Assembly (NCBI RefSeq): GCF_003626735.1
Contig: NZ_RBHX01000001.1
Span: forward strand, 1-64,000
DNA length: 64,000 bases
Direction: 5' to 3'
DNA from: Microbacterium sp. CGR2
GTDB lineage: Bacteria; Actinomycetota; Actinomycetes; Actinomycetales; Microbacteriaceae
Shown here: in pieces, positions 42,288 to 51,024 of the stretch
Position numbering within the stretch: position 1 is the stretch's first letter
Layout of the letters: each line of letters starts with the position of its first letter
Made by a program: the position numbers and the translations under genes
The notes under the pieces: generated by a model
The model's database searches: none
Told to the model about the DNA's origin: nothing
What the model saw: the letters and a program-made list of their open reading frames with translations, nothing else

Positions 42288-43774
42288 ACACTCCCGAGAC
42301 CGAACGCGAGCGGCTGCATACCTCTGTCCTCGTCGCACCTGCGGAGGAGCGGCGCCGGTTGCGCAAGCAGCGCCGCGAGGCCGCCGCGAAGCTCCAGGGC
42401 GAGCAACGTTCCGCCGAGAAGACAGCAGCCAAGACCAAAGCAGAGGCCGAGCGCGCCGAACGTCGCGCCACCACCTACCTGCCCGCAGCGGGCGAGCCCG
42501 GGCCGGCCGCGTTGCGCACGCCGGGCCGGTTCCGGCTCCCGCGTCACCAGGACACGTCTGCGACGTTGGCGGGTGCGTATCCGTTCGTCGCGGAAGGAGG
42601 CCTCGGCTCCGATGGGGTGTTCGTCGGCCAAGACCTATACTCCGGCGGCTCGTTCGTCTACGACCCCTGGGTCTTGTATGCCCGTGGTGTCATCACCGCA
42701 CCGAATGTGGTGCTCGCAGGGATCGTCGGGTCCGGGAAGTCGTCGCTGGCGAAGTCCCTCTACACCCGGAGCCTGCCGTTCGGGCGTCGCGTCTATGTCC
42801 CCGGCGACCCCAAGGGCGAGCACACCGCCGTCGCCGAAGCCGTCGGCGGCAGGGCGATCGTCCTCGGCCACGGCCTGAACACTCGCCTGAACCCGCTCGA
42901 TGAGGGTCACCGGCCCGCGGGACTTTCTGATGAGCAGTGGGCGATCACGGTCGCGTCGCGTCGCCGTGATCTGATCGGGGCGCTTGCTGAGACGGTGCTG
43001 GTGCGCGGGTTGACGCCGTTGGAGCACACGGCCATCGACCTCGCACTCACCCAGACGGTGCGGGAGAACGACGTGCCGATCCTGCCGATGGTCGTCGATC
43101 GCATCCTTGCCCCGAGTGAGGATGCTGACGAACGGCTGGCCGAGGATGGAAGGCTCGTCGGGCACGCGCTGCGCCGTCTGGTCGCCGGTGACCTACAAGG
43201 GTTGTTCGACGGTCCGTCGACCGTCCGGTTCGATCCGTCGCTGCCGATGATCAGCCTCGACCTGTCCCGGGTGACGGAGAACAGCACGTTGATTTCGGTG
43301 CTGATGACTTGCTCCAGCGCGTGGATGGAATCGGCCCTGCTGGACCCGAATGGTGGGCAGCGGTGGGTGATCTACGACGAGGCCTGGCGACTGATGTCCC
43401 ACCCGGCTCTGTTGAAGCGGATGGATGCGCACTGGCGTCTCGCCCGCCATTACGGGATCGCGAACATGCTGATCTTCCACAAGCTCTCCGACCTGGACAA
43501 CGTCGGCGACCAAGGCTCCGCCATGCGATCCCTCGCCAACAGTCTGCTCGCCAACGCTGAAACCCGGATCGTCTACCGGCAGGAATCAGACCAGCTCGGC
43601 CCCACCGCCCAAGCCCTCGGACTCACCGGCACCGAACAGAAACTCCTCCCCAGCCTCGGTGTGGGACAGGGGTTGTGGCGGATCAAGGCCAGGAGCTTCG
43701 TGACCCAGCATCAGCTCCATCCTGCTGAATATTCGCTGTTCGATACGAGCACTCGCGCGTCGGGAGGCCTGTGA
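42284..43774 (+). CDS. VirB4-like secretion ATPase
   Basis: 496 residues. An N-terminal basic coiled coil (EERRRLRKQRREAAAKLQGE) is followed by Walker A GIVGSGKSSLAKS and Walker B RWVIYDEAWRLM. The ...YGIANMLIFHKLSDLDNVGD segment is typical of VirB4/TraC motor domains. It powers the transfer channel together with the coupling ATPase. The GTG start overlaps the previous stop. It lacks the usual N-terminal half, supplied by the SCO6880-type protein at 39503. Confidence 0.85.
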   Translation: MNTPETERERLHTSVLVAPAEERRRLRKQRREAAAKLQGEQRSAEKTAAKTKAEAERAERRATTYLPAAGEPGPAALRTPGRFRLPRHQDTSATLAGAYPFVAEGGLGSDGVFVGQDLYSGGSFVYDPWVLYARGVITAPNVVLAGIVGSGKSSLAKSLYTRSLPFGRRVYVPGDPKGEHTAVAEAVGGRAIVLGHGLNTRLNPLDEGHRPAGLSDEQWAITVASRRRDLIGALAETVLVRGLTPLEHTAIDLALTQTVRENDVPILPMVVDRILAPSEDADERLAEDGRLVGHALRRLVAGDLQGLFDGPSTVRFDPSLPMISLDLSRVTENSTLISVLMTCSSAWMESALLDPNGGQRWVIYDEAWRLMSHPALLKRMDAHWRLARHYGIANMLIFHKLSDLDNVGDQGSAMRSLANSLLANAETRIVYRQESDQLGPTAQALGLTGTEQKLLPSLGVGQGLWRIKARSFVTQHQLHPAEYSLFDTSTRASGGL

Positions 43775-44331
43775 TGGCCAGCCGCCGCCCTGCCGTGCAG
43801 GAACTCTCCCAGTCGCCGGTGGTGCTGCCGCATGTGGTGATCACCGTCACCGAAACCGGCGCCCTGGACGTGACCATCGACGGCACCCCGTTACCGCCAC
43901 CAGCAGCAGACACCAGGTGGACGCGCAGCACCTTCGGCGCGTTGATGGATGCCATCACGAAGGACCGGACGGTCGCGGTGAGGATCGAGGTTCGCGAGGT
44001 TGACGGCAGTGTGTTCACCGACATCATCCGCGCCCGCAGACCCTCCCCGCCACCGACTCCCGATCTGGGTGCGGAGCCTGCGACGCGGCGCGGTCGACGC
44101 ACTCACGCCCGGGAGGCGATGGAGTTGGTCGAGGTCAGCGGCGAGGGGTTTGTGCCCGGTGAGGATGTTGCGGTCGCGGTCATCGTCACCCACACCGACG
44201 CCACCGGCACCGGGGCCGTTCGTTCTCTGCTCGATGTCGGCCACCTTGACGCGGTGCTGCGGGACGGTACCGGCGAGGTGGTCCTGTTTGGTCGGGTCTC
44301 CGGCACCGTGCAAGTTCGGCGAGTGCCTTGA
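43774..44331 (+). CDS. beta-rich transfer-region protein, unknown
   Basis: 185 residues with a basic central linker. HVVITVTETGALDVTIDGTP at the N-terminus and GEDVAVAVIVTHTDATGTGA near the C-terminus suggest two small beta domains. It lies between the VirB4-like and VirD4-like genes with TGATG and TTGA overlaps, so it is translated with them. Possibly a cytoplasmic adaptor between the two ATPases; no motif recognised. Confidence 0.55.
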   Translation: MASRRPAVQELSQSPVVLPHVVITVTETGALDVTIDGTPLPPPAADTRWTRSTFGALMDAITKDRTVAVRIEVREVDGSVFTDIIRARRPSPPPTPDLGAEPATRRGRRTHAREAMELVEVSGEGFVPGEDVAVAVIVTHTDATGTGAVRSLLDVGHLDAVLRDGTGEVVLFGRVSGTVQVRRVP

Positions 44332-44354
44332 ACGGACAGCGGCAGTCCGGGGGC

Positions 44355-46106
44355 ATGAGTGATGAGCTGACCAACGCCGCGCTCATCGGACTGGTCGGAA
44401 TGTTCGGGGTAGCGCTGATCCTGCGCGCCTCAGGGTCAGTGGCGGCGTTCGTAACCGGCACACCCCAACCCGCGGCGGGGCCGGCGTCGGGCCTCGGGGT
44501 GCTGTTCAACCCCGCCGACCCCGCCACCGCCCTCGACGCCGACGGACTGAGTCCGGTCGTCTACTGGATCACCACCGGCCTCCTGCTCGCCGCACTCGCC
44601 ACCGCCGGGATATGGGCATGGGGGCGGCTGCGCAGGCACTCGCGGAAGGTCGAGACCGACCCGCGGCGCCTGGCCGGCACCGCCACCGCCCACGACGTCA
44701 CCCAGGCCGCCTCGGGCAAGGCGCTGCTGCGCCGCGCCAGCACGCTGCGCCCGTCGCTGGACGACCCAGCACCGGCGGATGTGGGCTATCTGATCGGCAC
44801 CTCCAAGGGACGTCAGGTGTGGGCGAGCGTTGAGGACTCGATCCTGCTCATCGGCCCACCCCGTTCCGGCAAGGGCCTGCATATGGTCGTCAACGCGATC
44901 CTGGACGCCCCCGGCGCAGTCGTCACCACCAGCACACGGCCGGACAACCTCACCGCCACATTGCGCGCCCGCCAACGGGATGGGCGGCCGGTGGCGGTGT
45001 TCGACCCCCAACGTCTCGCCGAGGGCATCCCCGCCGGGATGCGCTGGTCACCCATCCGCGGCTGCGAGGACCCGCTGACGGCGATGATCCGTGCCACCGG
45101 CCTGGCCGCAGCCACCGGGCTGTCTGCTGGTGGGGTCGAGTCCGGAGGGTTCTGGGAAGGCAAGACCCGCACTGCCCTCCAGGCTCTCCTGCATGCCGCC
45201 GCGCTCGACGCTCGTCCGCCCTCGGAGCTGTTCCGGTGGACACTCGACCCCACCACAGCGGCCGAGGCCGTCGCCATCCTTACCAACAGTGCTCAGGCGG
45301 CCACAGGGTGGGCGGACTCGCTCGGCGCGATGATCGATTCGGACCCTAAGACTCGCGACTCCATTTGGCAGGGCGTCGCCCTCGCACTCGGAGCCCTCGC
45401 CGATCCCCGCGTCCTGGACGCCGTCAGTCCCGGTCCGGGTGAGGGCTTCGACCCCGAGACCTTCATCCAAGAGCGCGGCACGCTCTACCTGCTCGCCACC
45501 GGAGCTGGCGCCGGCGCATCCTCCGCGCTCGTGGCGGCGTTCGTCGAAGACCTCATCGAAACCGCCCGACGGATCGCCGCCCGCTCACCCGGCGCACGCC
45601 TGGACCCACCGCTGCTGCTGGCGCTGGATGAGATTGGCAACCTCGCACCCCTCCCGAGCCTTCCGACGCTGATGGCCGAAGGCGGCGGCACCGGCATCAC
45701 GACCCTCCCCGTCCTCCAATCCCTCGCCCAAGCACGGGACAAGTGGTCGGACAACGCCGCCGGAGCAATCTGGGACGCCTCCATCGTCAAGATCATCCTC
45801 GGCGGCGCCTCCAACTCCCGCGACCTCCAAGACCTGAGCACACTCCTCGGGGAACGCGACGAATACACCGACAGCGTGACCCTCGGCGACCACGGGACGC
45901 GATCGAGTCAACGCTCCGTGCGCCGGGTCCCGATCCTGCCCCCTGACCGCATCCGCACGCTGCCGTTCGGCACCGGCATCGCTCTCCTGCGGTCTGCGCC
46001 ACCGATCGTCACCGATCTGCGTCCCTGGACGAACCGTCCCGACGCCGGCCAGCTCACCGAGGACCGAACCGGGATCGAGGCGCTGCTGCGCCGTCCTGTT
46101 TCCTGA
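44355..46106 (+). CDS. VirD4/TraG-type coupling ATPase
   Basis: 583 residues. Two N-terminal membrane segments (about 7-24 and 63-82) precede Walker A LIGPPRSGKGLHMV, Walker B LLLALDEIGNLAPL and the TraG/TraD-like TGITTLPVLQSLAQARDKWS. It binds the relaxosome and feeds DNA to the channel. ATG 44355 fits the usual short N-terminus. A TTG at 44328 overlapping the previous stop is the alternative. Confidence 0.88.
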   Translation: MSDELTNAALIGLVGMFGVALILRASGSVAAFVTGTPQPAAGPASGLGVLFNPADPATALDADGLSPVVYWITTGLLLAALATAGIWAWGRLRRHSRKVETDPRRLAGTATAHDVTQAASGKALLRRASTLRPSLDDPAPADVGYLIGTSKGRQVWASVEDSILLIGPPRSGKGLHMVVNAILDAPGAVVTTSTRPDNLTATLRARQRDGRPVAVFDPQRLAEGIPAGMRWSPIRGCEDPLTAMIRATGLAAATGLSAGGVESGGFWEGKTRTALQALLHAAALDARPPSELFRWTLDPTTAAEAVAILTNSAQAATGWADSLGAMIDSDPKTRDSIWQGVALALGALADPRVLDAVSPGPGEGFDPETFIQERGTLYLLATGAGAGASSALVAAFVEDLIETARRIAARSPGARLDPPLLLALDEIGNLAPLPSLPTLMAEGGGTGITTLPVLQSLAQARDKWSDNAAGAIWDASIVKIILGGASNSRDLQDLSTLLGERDEYTDSVTLGDHGTRSSQRSVRRVPILPPDRIRTLPFGTGIALLRSAPPIVTDLRPWTNRPDAGQLTEDRTGIEALLRRPVS

Positions 46107-46109
46107 TCT

Positions 46110-46185
46110 GGCGCACCTGCCCAGGGGGTGGGGTGCGCACCTGCCTGACACCAGCGGCCTCGCTTCGAGACCGCGGAGTGTCAGG
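46110..46185 (+). promoter_or_regulatory. leader with two GCGCACCTG motifs and an SD-overlapping hairpin
   Basis: Two copies, TGGCGCACCTGCC at 46109 and GTGCGCACCTGCC at 46134, precede CCTGACAC (46144-46151), which pairs exactly with GTGTCAGG (46178-46185). The right arm ends in the AGGAGGAG ribosome site of the ssb gene. Confidence 0.55.
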
Positions 46186-46196
46186 AGGAGATTTCG

Positions 46197-46643
46197 ATGG
46201 CTATCCAGACTCAGCAGTCGTTCTCGGGATTCGTGGCGTGTGACCCGCAGCTATCCCGCACCGAGAGCGGCGATGCCCGGCTGTACATGAAGGTCGGCAA
46301 GGAGCACTACCGACAAGAGGAAGACGGGTCGTTCACGCAGTTGGAGACCACCTTCCACAACCTGGTCGCGTTCAAGGCCGCCGCCGAGCAGGGCCACGAA
46401 CGACTCGCGAAGGGTGACAAGTTCCTCGCCGAGGGGTACGTCCGCGAGTACACCTACCAGCGCGACGGTCAGGCCGTCGAGGGTGAGGAGTTCGTCGCCC
46501 GCCGGCTCGGGCACGACATGGCCCGCACCCGTTACGACGTCAACCGCGCACCCCGCCAGGCCGCGCCTGAGCGGGCCGCGCCCGCGTTCGCCGCTCCCCA
46601 GCCCCGCCCGGTCACGCAGTCACCTGCGGCCGTGAGCATGTGA
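46197..46643 (+). CDS. ssb: single-stranded DNA-binding protein
   Basis: 148 residues. The OB-fold core runs from QQSFSGFVACDPQLSRTESG through RLAKGDKFLAEGYVREYTYQ. The tail is Ala/Pro rich and ends PAAVSM, lacking the acidic DDDIPF-type tip that recruits host partners in chromosomal SSB, so it may be restricted to element DNA. It probably coats transferred single strands. Transcribed with the two small genes that follow. Confidence 0.85.
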   Translation: MAIQTQQSFSGFVACDPQLSRTESGDARLYMKVGKEHYRQEEDGSFTQLETTFHNLVAFKAAAEQGHERLAKGDKFLAEGYVREYTYQRDGQAVEGEEFVARRLGHDMARTRYDVNRAPRQAAPERAAPAFAAPQPRPVTQSPAAVSM

Positions 46644-46663
46644 CTGAAAAGACGAGACTGACG

Positions 46664-47248
46664 ATGGACGAGTACACCCCCAAGCAGGACGAGCCCGACT
46701 ACCCGGACGACAGCCCCGACACCGACAACGCATCCGATGATGTGGCAGATGACGTGGCCCAGCCGCCGCAGCCGGTGAACTGGAATCTGCTGAGTGCCGA
46801 CGACCTGGAAGCCGAGTGGCTCGCGCTCAACGACTGGGTGGCGTGGCTGCGCCGCACCTACGGACTCCCCGCCAGCGTGCTGCCGCCGTTCTGGCACCGT
46901 CACCCCGAGCTGATGTGGGAACTCTCCGCCCTGCACCTGCACTGGCTGTGCGCCTACGACCCCGAGCAGAACGGGTCCGCGCCGGCCGGGTGGCACCGCG
47001 ACTTCGCCGAGGCGCGCAACAGGCTCCGAGAATGGGTCGCCGCGTCCGGCACCCGCCTGGACCGCGACCGGCACACCCGCCAGACCGTCTGGCCTGGCGA
47101 AGACCCCGCCCCGCCGGTGGAGGACGTCATCATCGCCGACCGTGGCGAGGACTTCGTGGAGTTCGTGTTCGAGCAGGTCGAATCCCGCCGCGAAGCCGAG
47201 GAGGCGTTCTTCCGCACCCTCGATGAACACACCGGAGAAGTGACATGA
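46664..47248 (+). CDS. acidic protein with DUF4913-like features
   Basis: 194 residues. An acidic disordered N-terminus is followed by a compact Trp-rich part: LNDWVAWLRRTYGLPASVLP then FWHRHPELMWELSALHLHWL. This resembles DUF4913 proteins common on actinobacterial mobile elements; function unknown. An in-frame GTG at 46640 overlapping the ssb stop is an alternative start. The stop overlaps the next ATG (ATGA). Confidence 0.65.
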   Translation: MDEYTPKQDEPDYPDDSPDTDNASDDVADDVAQPPQPVNWNLLSADDLEAEWLALNDWVAWLRRTYGLPASVLPPFWHRHPELMWELSALHLHWLCAYDPEQNGSAPAGWHRDFAEARNRLREWVAASGTRLDRDRHTRQTVWPGEDPAPPVEDVIIADRGEDFVEFVFEQVESRREAEEAFFRTLDEHTGEVT

Positions 47249-47493
47249 CCACTCCGTACCCGTCCAGCCGGGACGAGGGGCTGCCCACCAGGATGCGGGA
47301 CTACCGGATCGAGGCCGAGCCGCGTGAGAGCCCCGACCTGCGCAAGCTCGCGCAACTGTTCATCGGCATGGCCCGCAACCGCGCCGACCAAGCCCGCACC
47401 CACCCCACGACCGATATCGACGCTGTGTCGCCGGTTTCGGAGCACCGTCGGGGCGGCGAGGTAGAATCAGAGCAGCAAGAAGCCAACGGCTGA
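47245..47493 (+). CDS. small element protein, unknown
   Basis: 82 residues, charged, no membrane segment. A helical part is ESPDLRKLAQLFIGMARNRA. It overlaps the upstream gene by ATGA and is the last gene before the recombinase. No function can be assigned. The 165 bases after it hold no supported gene; the ACCCGGC and GCCGGGT pair near 47550 can form a stem. Confidence 0.5.
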   Translation: MTTPYPSSRDEGLPTRMRDYRIEAEPRESPDLRKLAQLFIGMARNRADQARTHPTTDIDAVSPVSEHRRGGEVESEQQEANG

Positions 47494-47658
47494 GCTTTCG
47501 GGCTTGGTCGTGGTGCGCAGTCCTGTTTGGCCTTCGTGGCTTACCCGGCGCGCTCCTTCGGAGCCTGCCGGGTCGTGTTTCCCCTTTACGAGTCGCACCG
47601 CACCAGCGGTAGCCGCCGCTTGTGCTGGCCCCGACCATCGGGGAAGGGAACACGACCC

Positions 47659-50430
47659 GTGACCATCACACAACCACCCGCCACGACCGCCCTGGACCGC
47701 ATCGGAGAGACCACCACTCTGGCGGTCTCCTACCTGCGCGTGTCCACCAAGGAACAAGCCTCCAAAGGAGGCCGCGACGAAGGCTTCTCGATTCCCGCTC
47801 AGCGCGAAGCGAACCTGCGCAAGGCCCGCGACCTGAACGCGATCATCACCGAAGAGTTCGTCGATGCGGGCGAGTCAGCCCGCAAGGCCGACCGGCCCGA
47901 GCTGATACGGATGATTGAGTACGTCAAGACCCACCAGGTCGCCTACTGCATCGTCCACAAAGTCGACCGCCTCGCCCGCAACCGCGCCGACGACGTCACC
48001 ATCCACCTGGCCCTCAAAGAGGCCGGGGTCATGCTCGTCTCGGCGACCGAGAACATCGATGAGACCCCGTCGGGGATGCTGCTGCACGGCATCATGTCCA
48101 CCATCGCTGAGTTCTACTCCCGCAACCTCGCCGGTGAGGTTGCCAAAGGCATGAACCAGAAGGCGCTCGGCGGTGGCACGAACGGCAAAGCCCCGATGGG
48201 CTACCTCAACGTCACCACCCGCGACGAACTCGGCCGCGAGGTCCGCACCGTCGCCGTCGACCCCGACCGGGCACCCCTGATCAAATGGGCGTTCGAGGCA
48301 TACGCCACCGGAAACCACTCCACCATCAGCCTGCGCGAAGAACTCATCGACCGGGGCCTGACCACCCCGCCGACGCCGAAGCGGCCCTCCAAGCCACCGG
48401 TGCTGTCCACTATCCACAAGATGCTCACCAACCCCTACTACAAGGGCAGCGTCCGCTTTCGGGGCGCCAGCTACGACGGACTCCACGAACCCCTCGTCGC
48501 CCCCGAGGTCTGGTACCGGGTCCAATCTGTGCTCACCGCGCACCAGACGTCCGGGGAGAAGACCCAATCCCACGTCCACTATCTCAAAGGCACCCTGTAC
48601 TGCGGGCAGTGCGGGTCCCGGCTGACGCTGACCAACGCCAAGAGCCGCAGTGGGGTCGTCTACCCGTACTTCATGTGCTCCGGCCGGCACGCCAAGCGCA
48701 CCACCTGCGAACGCAAGTCCATGTTCGTGCCCGACATCGAAGCCGCCGTCGAGGACTACTACCGACACGTCCAGATACCCGAACACATCGTGACCACGCT
48801 GCGTGAGCTGGTCACCAGCGAGTTCGACCGGCTCCATGCCGTCGCCAAACAGGAGAGCCAGTCGTACAAGATCGAACGCGACGTCCTCCGCGACGAACGT
48901 CAGAAGCTCATGCAGGCCCACTACGCCGGAGCCGTACCGCTCGACCTGCTCGGCACCGAGCAGGACCGCATCGCCCGCCGGCTCGCGTTCCTCGACGCAC
49001 AGATCAACGCCGGAGACATCGAGTACGAACAAGCCAAAGCTCACCTCGACGACTGCCTGGCGCTGGCTGGCGACATGCACGCCATCTACATGAGCGTCGA
49101 CGACTCACTACGACGGATCGCCAACCAAGCCTTCTTCGACAAGCTCATCGTCCAAGACGACGACACCATCCACGGCGAGCCCGGCATCCCGTTCAACGTG
49201 TTCCTGAACACCGAGGTCCAGACCCTCGCCGCCCGCCCACAAGGACGGACGGCGGAATCCGGAACTCAAACCGGCAATGTCGCTGGTTTGAACAACGACC
49301 TTCTGGTGGACCTAAGGGGATTCGAACCCCTGACCTCCTCGATGCGAACGAGGCGCGCTACCAACTGCGCCATAGGCCCAAGAACGTCTTCTACGTTATC
49401 ACGACGCAGAAGCCGATCGCGTCCTCCCCGAGTCACCCCGCTGCACGACGCGACAGCATCTCTCGGACGTGCGCTTCGATCTCCGCATCGTCGACGAACC
49501 CCATCTGCGCATACGGCGATGCGGCAGCGGGAAGCTTCGCGGGAGCCGGCGGCGCCATCTCCTCGGCGCGTGCCCGGAGACCCTCGAGTCGAGCCGCCTT
49601 CCGGCGTTCCTCCTGCGCCTCGATCTCGGCGCGAGCCGATTGTGCGCGGGACCCGGCCACGGACACGAGCGGTTCCGGCAGCGGGCGAGGCGTCCACGTC
49701 GCCGGACCTTGGTCGTGCAGTTCGGGGGCGATGCGCTCCGGCGTGGTCTGCTCCGCCAGCCGCGGTCGACGGGCGGCGCGCTGCGCCACAGCAGCCATCC
49801 GCTGCAGCGTCAGGCCGGACACCATCACCACTACAGCTCCCAGCCACACCAATACCTGCGAACCGAAAGCGAGAAGCTGCCAGACGCCGAGTCCGGCAGC
49901 CGCGACTCCCAGCAGCAGAGCCACGGTGGATACCATTCGGATGCGGCGGCGTGCCCTCGCTCGACGGATCACCGGATCTGCTCGCGTCGCCGCGAGTTCT
50001 TCGCGGAGCTTCTCCAACTCCGCGGCCTCGCGTTCGGACTGCACGCGCTTCGCGAGCTTCTGCTGCGCCAGGGCCGTCCGCGCGTTCAATTCGACCCGCA
50101 CTTCCCCGGGAGTCTCACTGGTCTCGGCGAGCACGCGAAGCGCCTGATTCAGCCGAACCGCGTTGCGTTCCGCGGCGTCGTACTGGTACCGCCCTCGCCA
50201 CGACGGCAGCAGATAGAGCATCCAGAGGAGCACGGCGACGAGCACGATCACTCCCCCGCTCAGCACCGGCCCGTCCATATCGACAACGGTACGGCCACAG
50301 AGCCGACTCGACGCCGCAGTGCGGGCGCGTGTCGCGGCGAGTCGCTCAGATGAGTTCGGGAGCCCGACTCACGACGGGATGCGGTCCGACGGCGGGACGG
50401 TCGCCGCATCCGGCGGCACCTGTCCGCTGA
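47659..50430 (+). CDS. large serine recombinase (element integrase), open past the attachment site
   Basis: From GTG 47659 (GGGGAAGGGAA upstream) the resolvase domain starts TLAVSYLRVSTKEQ, with catalytic Ser29 and VDRLARN further on. A recombinase domain follows with a zinc ribbon (LYCGQCGSRL, later CSGRHAKRTTC) and a coiled coil. The family part ends near 49300. In-frame translation then continues antisense through the tRNA (DLRGFEPLTSSMRTRRATN) and on to a stop at 50428, giving 923 codons. In the excised circle the tail would be supplied by the element's other end. The functional protein is about 550-580 residues of this frame. It directs site-specific integration and excision. Confidence 0.85.
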   Translation: MTITQPPATTALDRIGETTTLAVSYLRVSTKEQASKGGRDEGFSIPAQREANLRKARDLNAIITEEFVDAGESARKADRPELIRMIEYVKTHQVAYCIVHKVDRLARNRADDVTIHLALKEAGVMLVSATENIDETPSGMLLHGIMSTIAEFYSRNLAGEVAKGMNQKALGGGTNGKAPMGYLNVTTRDELGREVRTVAVDPDRAPLIKWAFEAYATGNHSTISLREELIDRGLTTPPTPKRPSKPPVLSTIHKMLTNPYYKGSVRFRGASYDGLHEPLVAPEVWYRVQSVLTAHQTSGEKTQSHVHYLKGTLYCGQCGSRLTLTNAKSRSGVVYPYFMCSGRHAKRTTCERKSMFVPDIEAAVEDYYRHVQIPEHIVTTLRELVTSEFDRLHAVAKQESQSYKIERDVLRDERQKLMQAHYAGAVPLDLLGTEQDRIARRLAFLDAQINAGDIEYEQAKAHLDDCLALAGDMHAIYMSVDDSLRRIANQAFFDKLIVQDDDTIHGEPGIPFNVFLNTEVQTLAARPQGRTAESGTQTGNVAGLNNDLLVDLRGFEPLTSSMRTRRATNCAIGPRTSSTLSRRRSRSRPPRVTPLHDATASLGRALRSPHRRRTPSAHTAMRQREASREPAAPSPRRVPGDPRVEPPSGVPPAPRSRREPIVRGTRPRTRAVPAAGEASTSPDLGRAVRGRCAPAWSAPPAAVDGRRAAPQQPSAAASGRTPSPLQLPATPIPANRKREAARRRVRQPRLPAAEPRWIPFGCGGVPSLDGSPDLLASPRVLRGASPTPRPRVRTARASRASAAPGPSARSIRPALPRESHWSRRAREAPDSAEPRCVPRRRTGTALATTAADRASRGARRRARSLPRSAPARPYRQRYGHRADSTPQCGRVSRRVAQMSSGARLTTGCGPTAGRSPHPAAPVR
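49295..49330. other. probable right attachment site (attR)
   Basis: This is the junction between recombinase-specific sequence and the 3' end of tRNA-Ala (TGGTGGACCTAAGGGGATTC on the plus strand from 49304). Serine-integrase cores are short, so the exact crossover bases cannot be fixed without the left site or an empty target. Confidence 0.5.
49304..49379 (-). tRNA. tRNA-Ala (anticodon CGC)
   Basis: On the minus strand the gene reads GGGCCTATGGCGCAGTTGGT... with a 7-bp acceptor stem GGGCCTA/TAGGTCC, anticodon stem CCTCG/CGAGG around loop TTCGCAT (anticodon CGC, alanine), T-arm AGGGG-TTCGAAT-CCCCT and encoded CCA. It is intact despite the adjacent integration, so the element restored the 3' end. 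Confidence 0.95.
49433..50278 (-). CDS. membrane protein of Microbacteriaceae type, unknown function
   Basis: 281 residues. An N-terminal membrane segment (GGVIVLVAVLLWMLYLLPSW) is followed by a long charged coiled region (QSEREAAELEKLREELAATR), two more membrane segments near 118-160 and an acidic tail. Chromosomal, oriented like the tRNA. The recombinase reading frame runs antisense through much of it. Function unknown. Confidence 0.7.
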   Translation of the reverse strand: MDGPVLSGGVIVLVAVLLWMLYLLPSWRGRYQYDAAERNAVRLNQALRVLAETSETPGEVRVELNARTALAQQKLAKRVQSEREAAELEKLREELAATRADPVIRRARARRRIRMVSTVALLLGVAAAGLGVWQLLAFGSQVLVWLGAVVVMVSGLTLQRMAAVAQRAARRPRLAEQTTPERIAPELHDQGPATWTPRPLPEPLVSVAGSRAQSARAEIEAQEERRKAARLEGLRARAEEMAPPAPAKLPAAASPYAQMGFVDDAEIEAHVREMLSRRAAG

Positions 50431-50998
50431 GCCACCGCGACAGCACCCCCTGCGGGACATCCTCCCGCGTCAGCGCGAACGCGTAGTGATCCCGCCAATC
50501 CCCATCGATGTGGATGTAGCGACGGCGGAGCCCTTCATAGCGGAACCCCAGCTTCTGCACGATGCGAAGGCTGGCAGCATTCTCCGGGCGGATGCAGATC
50601 TCCATCCGGTGCAGTCCGTACTCGGTGAAGCAGGCGTCCGTCGCGAGAGCGACCGCCGTCGGCGTGATCCCTCGACCGGCGAACCGCTCACTGACCCAAT
50701 AGCCGATGGTCGCCGAACACAGTGAGCCGCGCGAGACGCCCCACACGTTCAGCTGCCCGGCGACCTCACCGTCGTACTCCATGACGAACGGGTAGCCGCT
50801 GCCGTCGCGGTACTGCTGCAGGAGGCGACGGATGCTGAGACGCATGTCGAACGACACCGACCCGTACGGCACCGTTGCTTCCCATGGCTCGAGCCACGAT
50901 CTGTTCGAGAGGAGCTCCTGCTGCAGAGCGCGGGCATCCTTGGACTTCACGAGGCGCAGCTCGATCGGTCCGTGTCTTAGTCCCGCCGTCAGATCCAT
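50369..50998 (-). CDS. GNAT acetyltransferase, RimJ/RimL type
   Basis: 209 residues. The acetyl-CoA loop region is ATIGYWVSERFAGRGITPTA (Q/R-x-x-G-x-G/A), with NAASLRIVQKLGFRYEGLRR as in RimJ-type N-terminal acetyltransferases acting on ribosomal proteins. It is 26 bases downstream of galU on the same strand, so probably co-transcribed. Confidence 0.87.
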   Translation of the reverse strand: MDLTAGLRHGPIELRLVKSKDARALQQELLSNRSWLEPWEATVPYGSVSFDMRLSIRRLLQQYRDGSGYPFVMEYDGEVAGQLNVWGVSRGSLCSATIGYWVSERFAGRGITPTAVALATDACFTEYGLHRMEICIRPENAASLRIVQKLGFRYEGLRRRYIHIDGDWRDHYAFALTREDVPQGVLSRWLSGQVPPDAATVPPSDRIPS

Positions 50999-51024
50999 AT
51001 CGCGTCCCGACGCCGCAGAGTCGC

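Larger units (their letters stand above)
1..49307. mobile_element. integrated conjugative element (left end not seen)
   Basis: The region holds a MobF relaxase, VirB4-, VirB6- and VirD4-like proteins, a wall hydrolase, ArdC, ParB, a prim-pol, an SSB and a large serine recombinase next to a tRNA gene. Together these are the parts of a self-transmissible type-IV-secretion element. The right boundary is placed at the 3' end of tRNA-Ala because the recombinase gene ends there and housekeeping genes begin just beyond. No copy of the tRNA 3' segment was found near position 1, so the left attachment site probably lies outside the window. Cargo sits at 867-6942 and 11192-29552. Inferred from gene content; boundaries are approximate. 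Confidence 0.75.
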
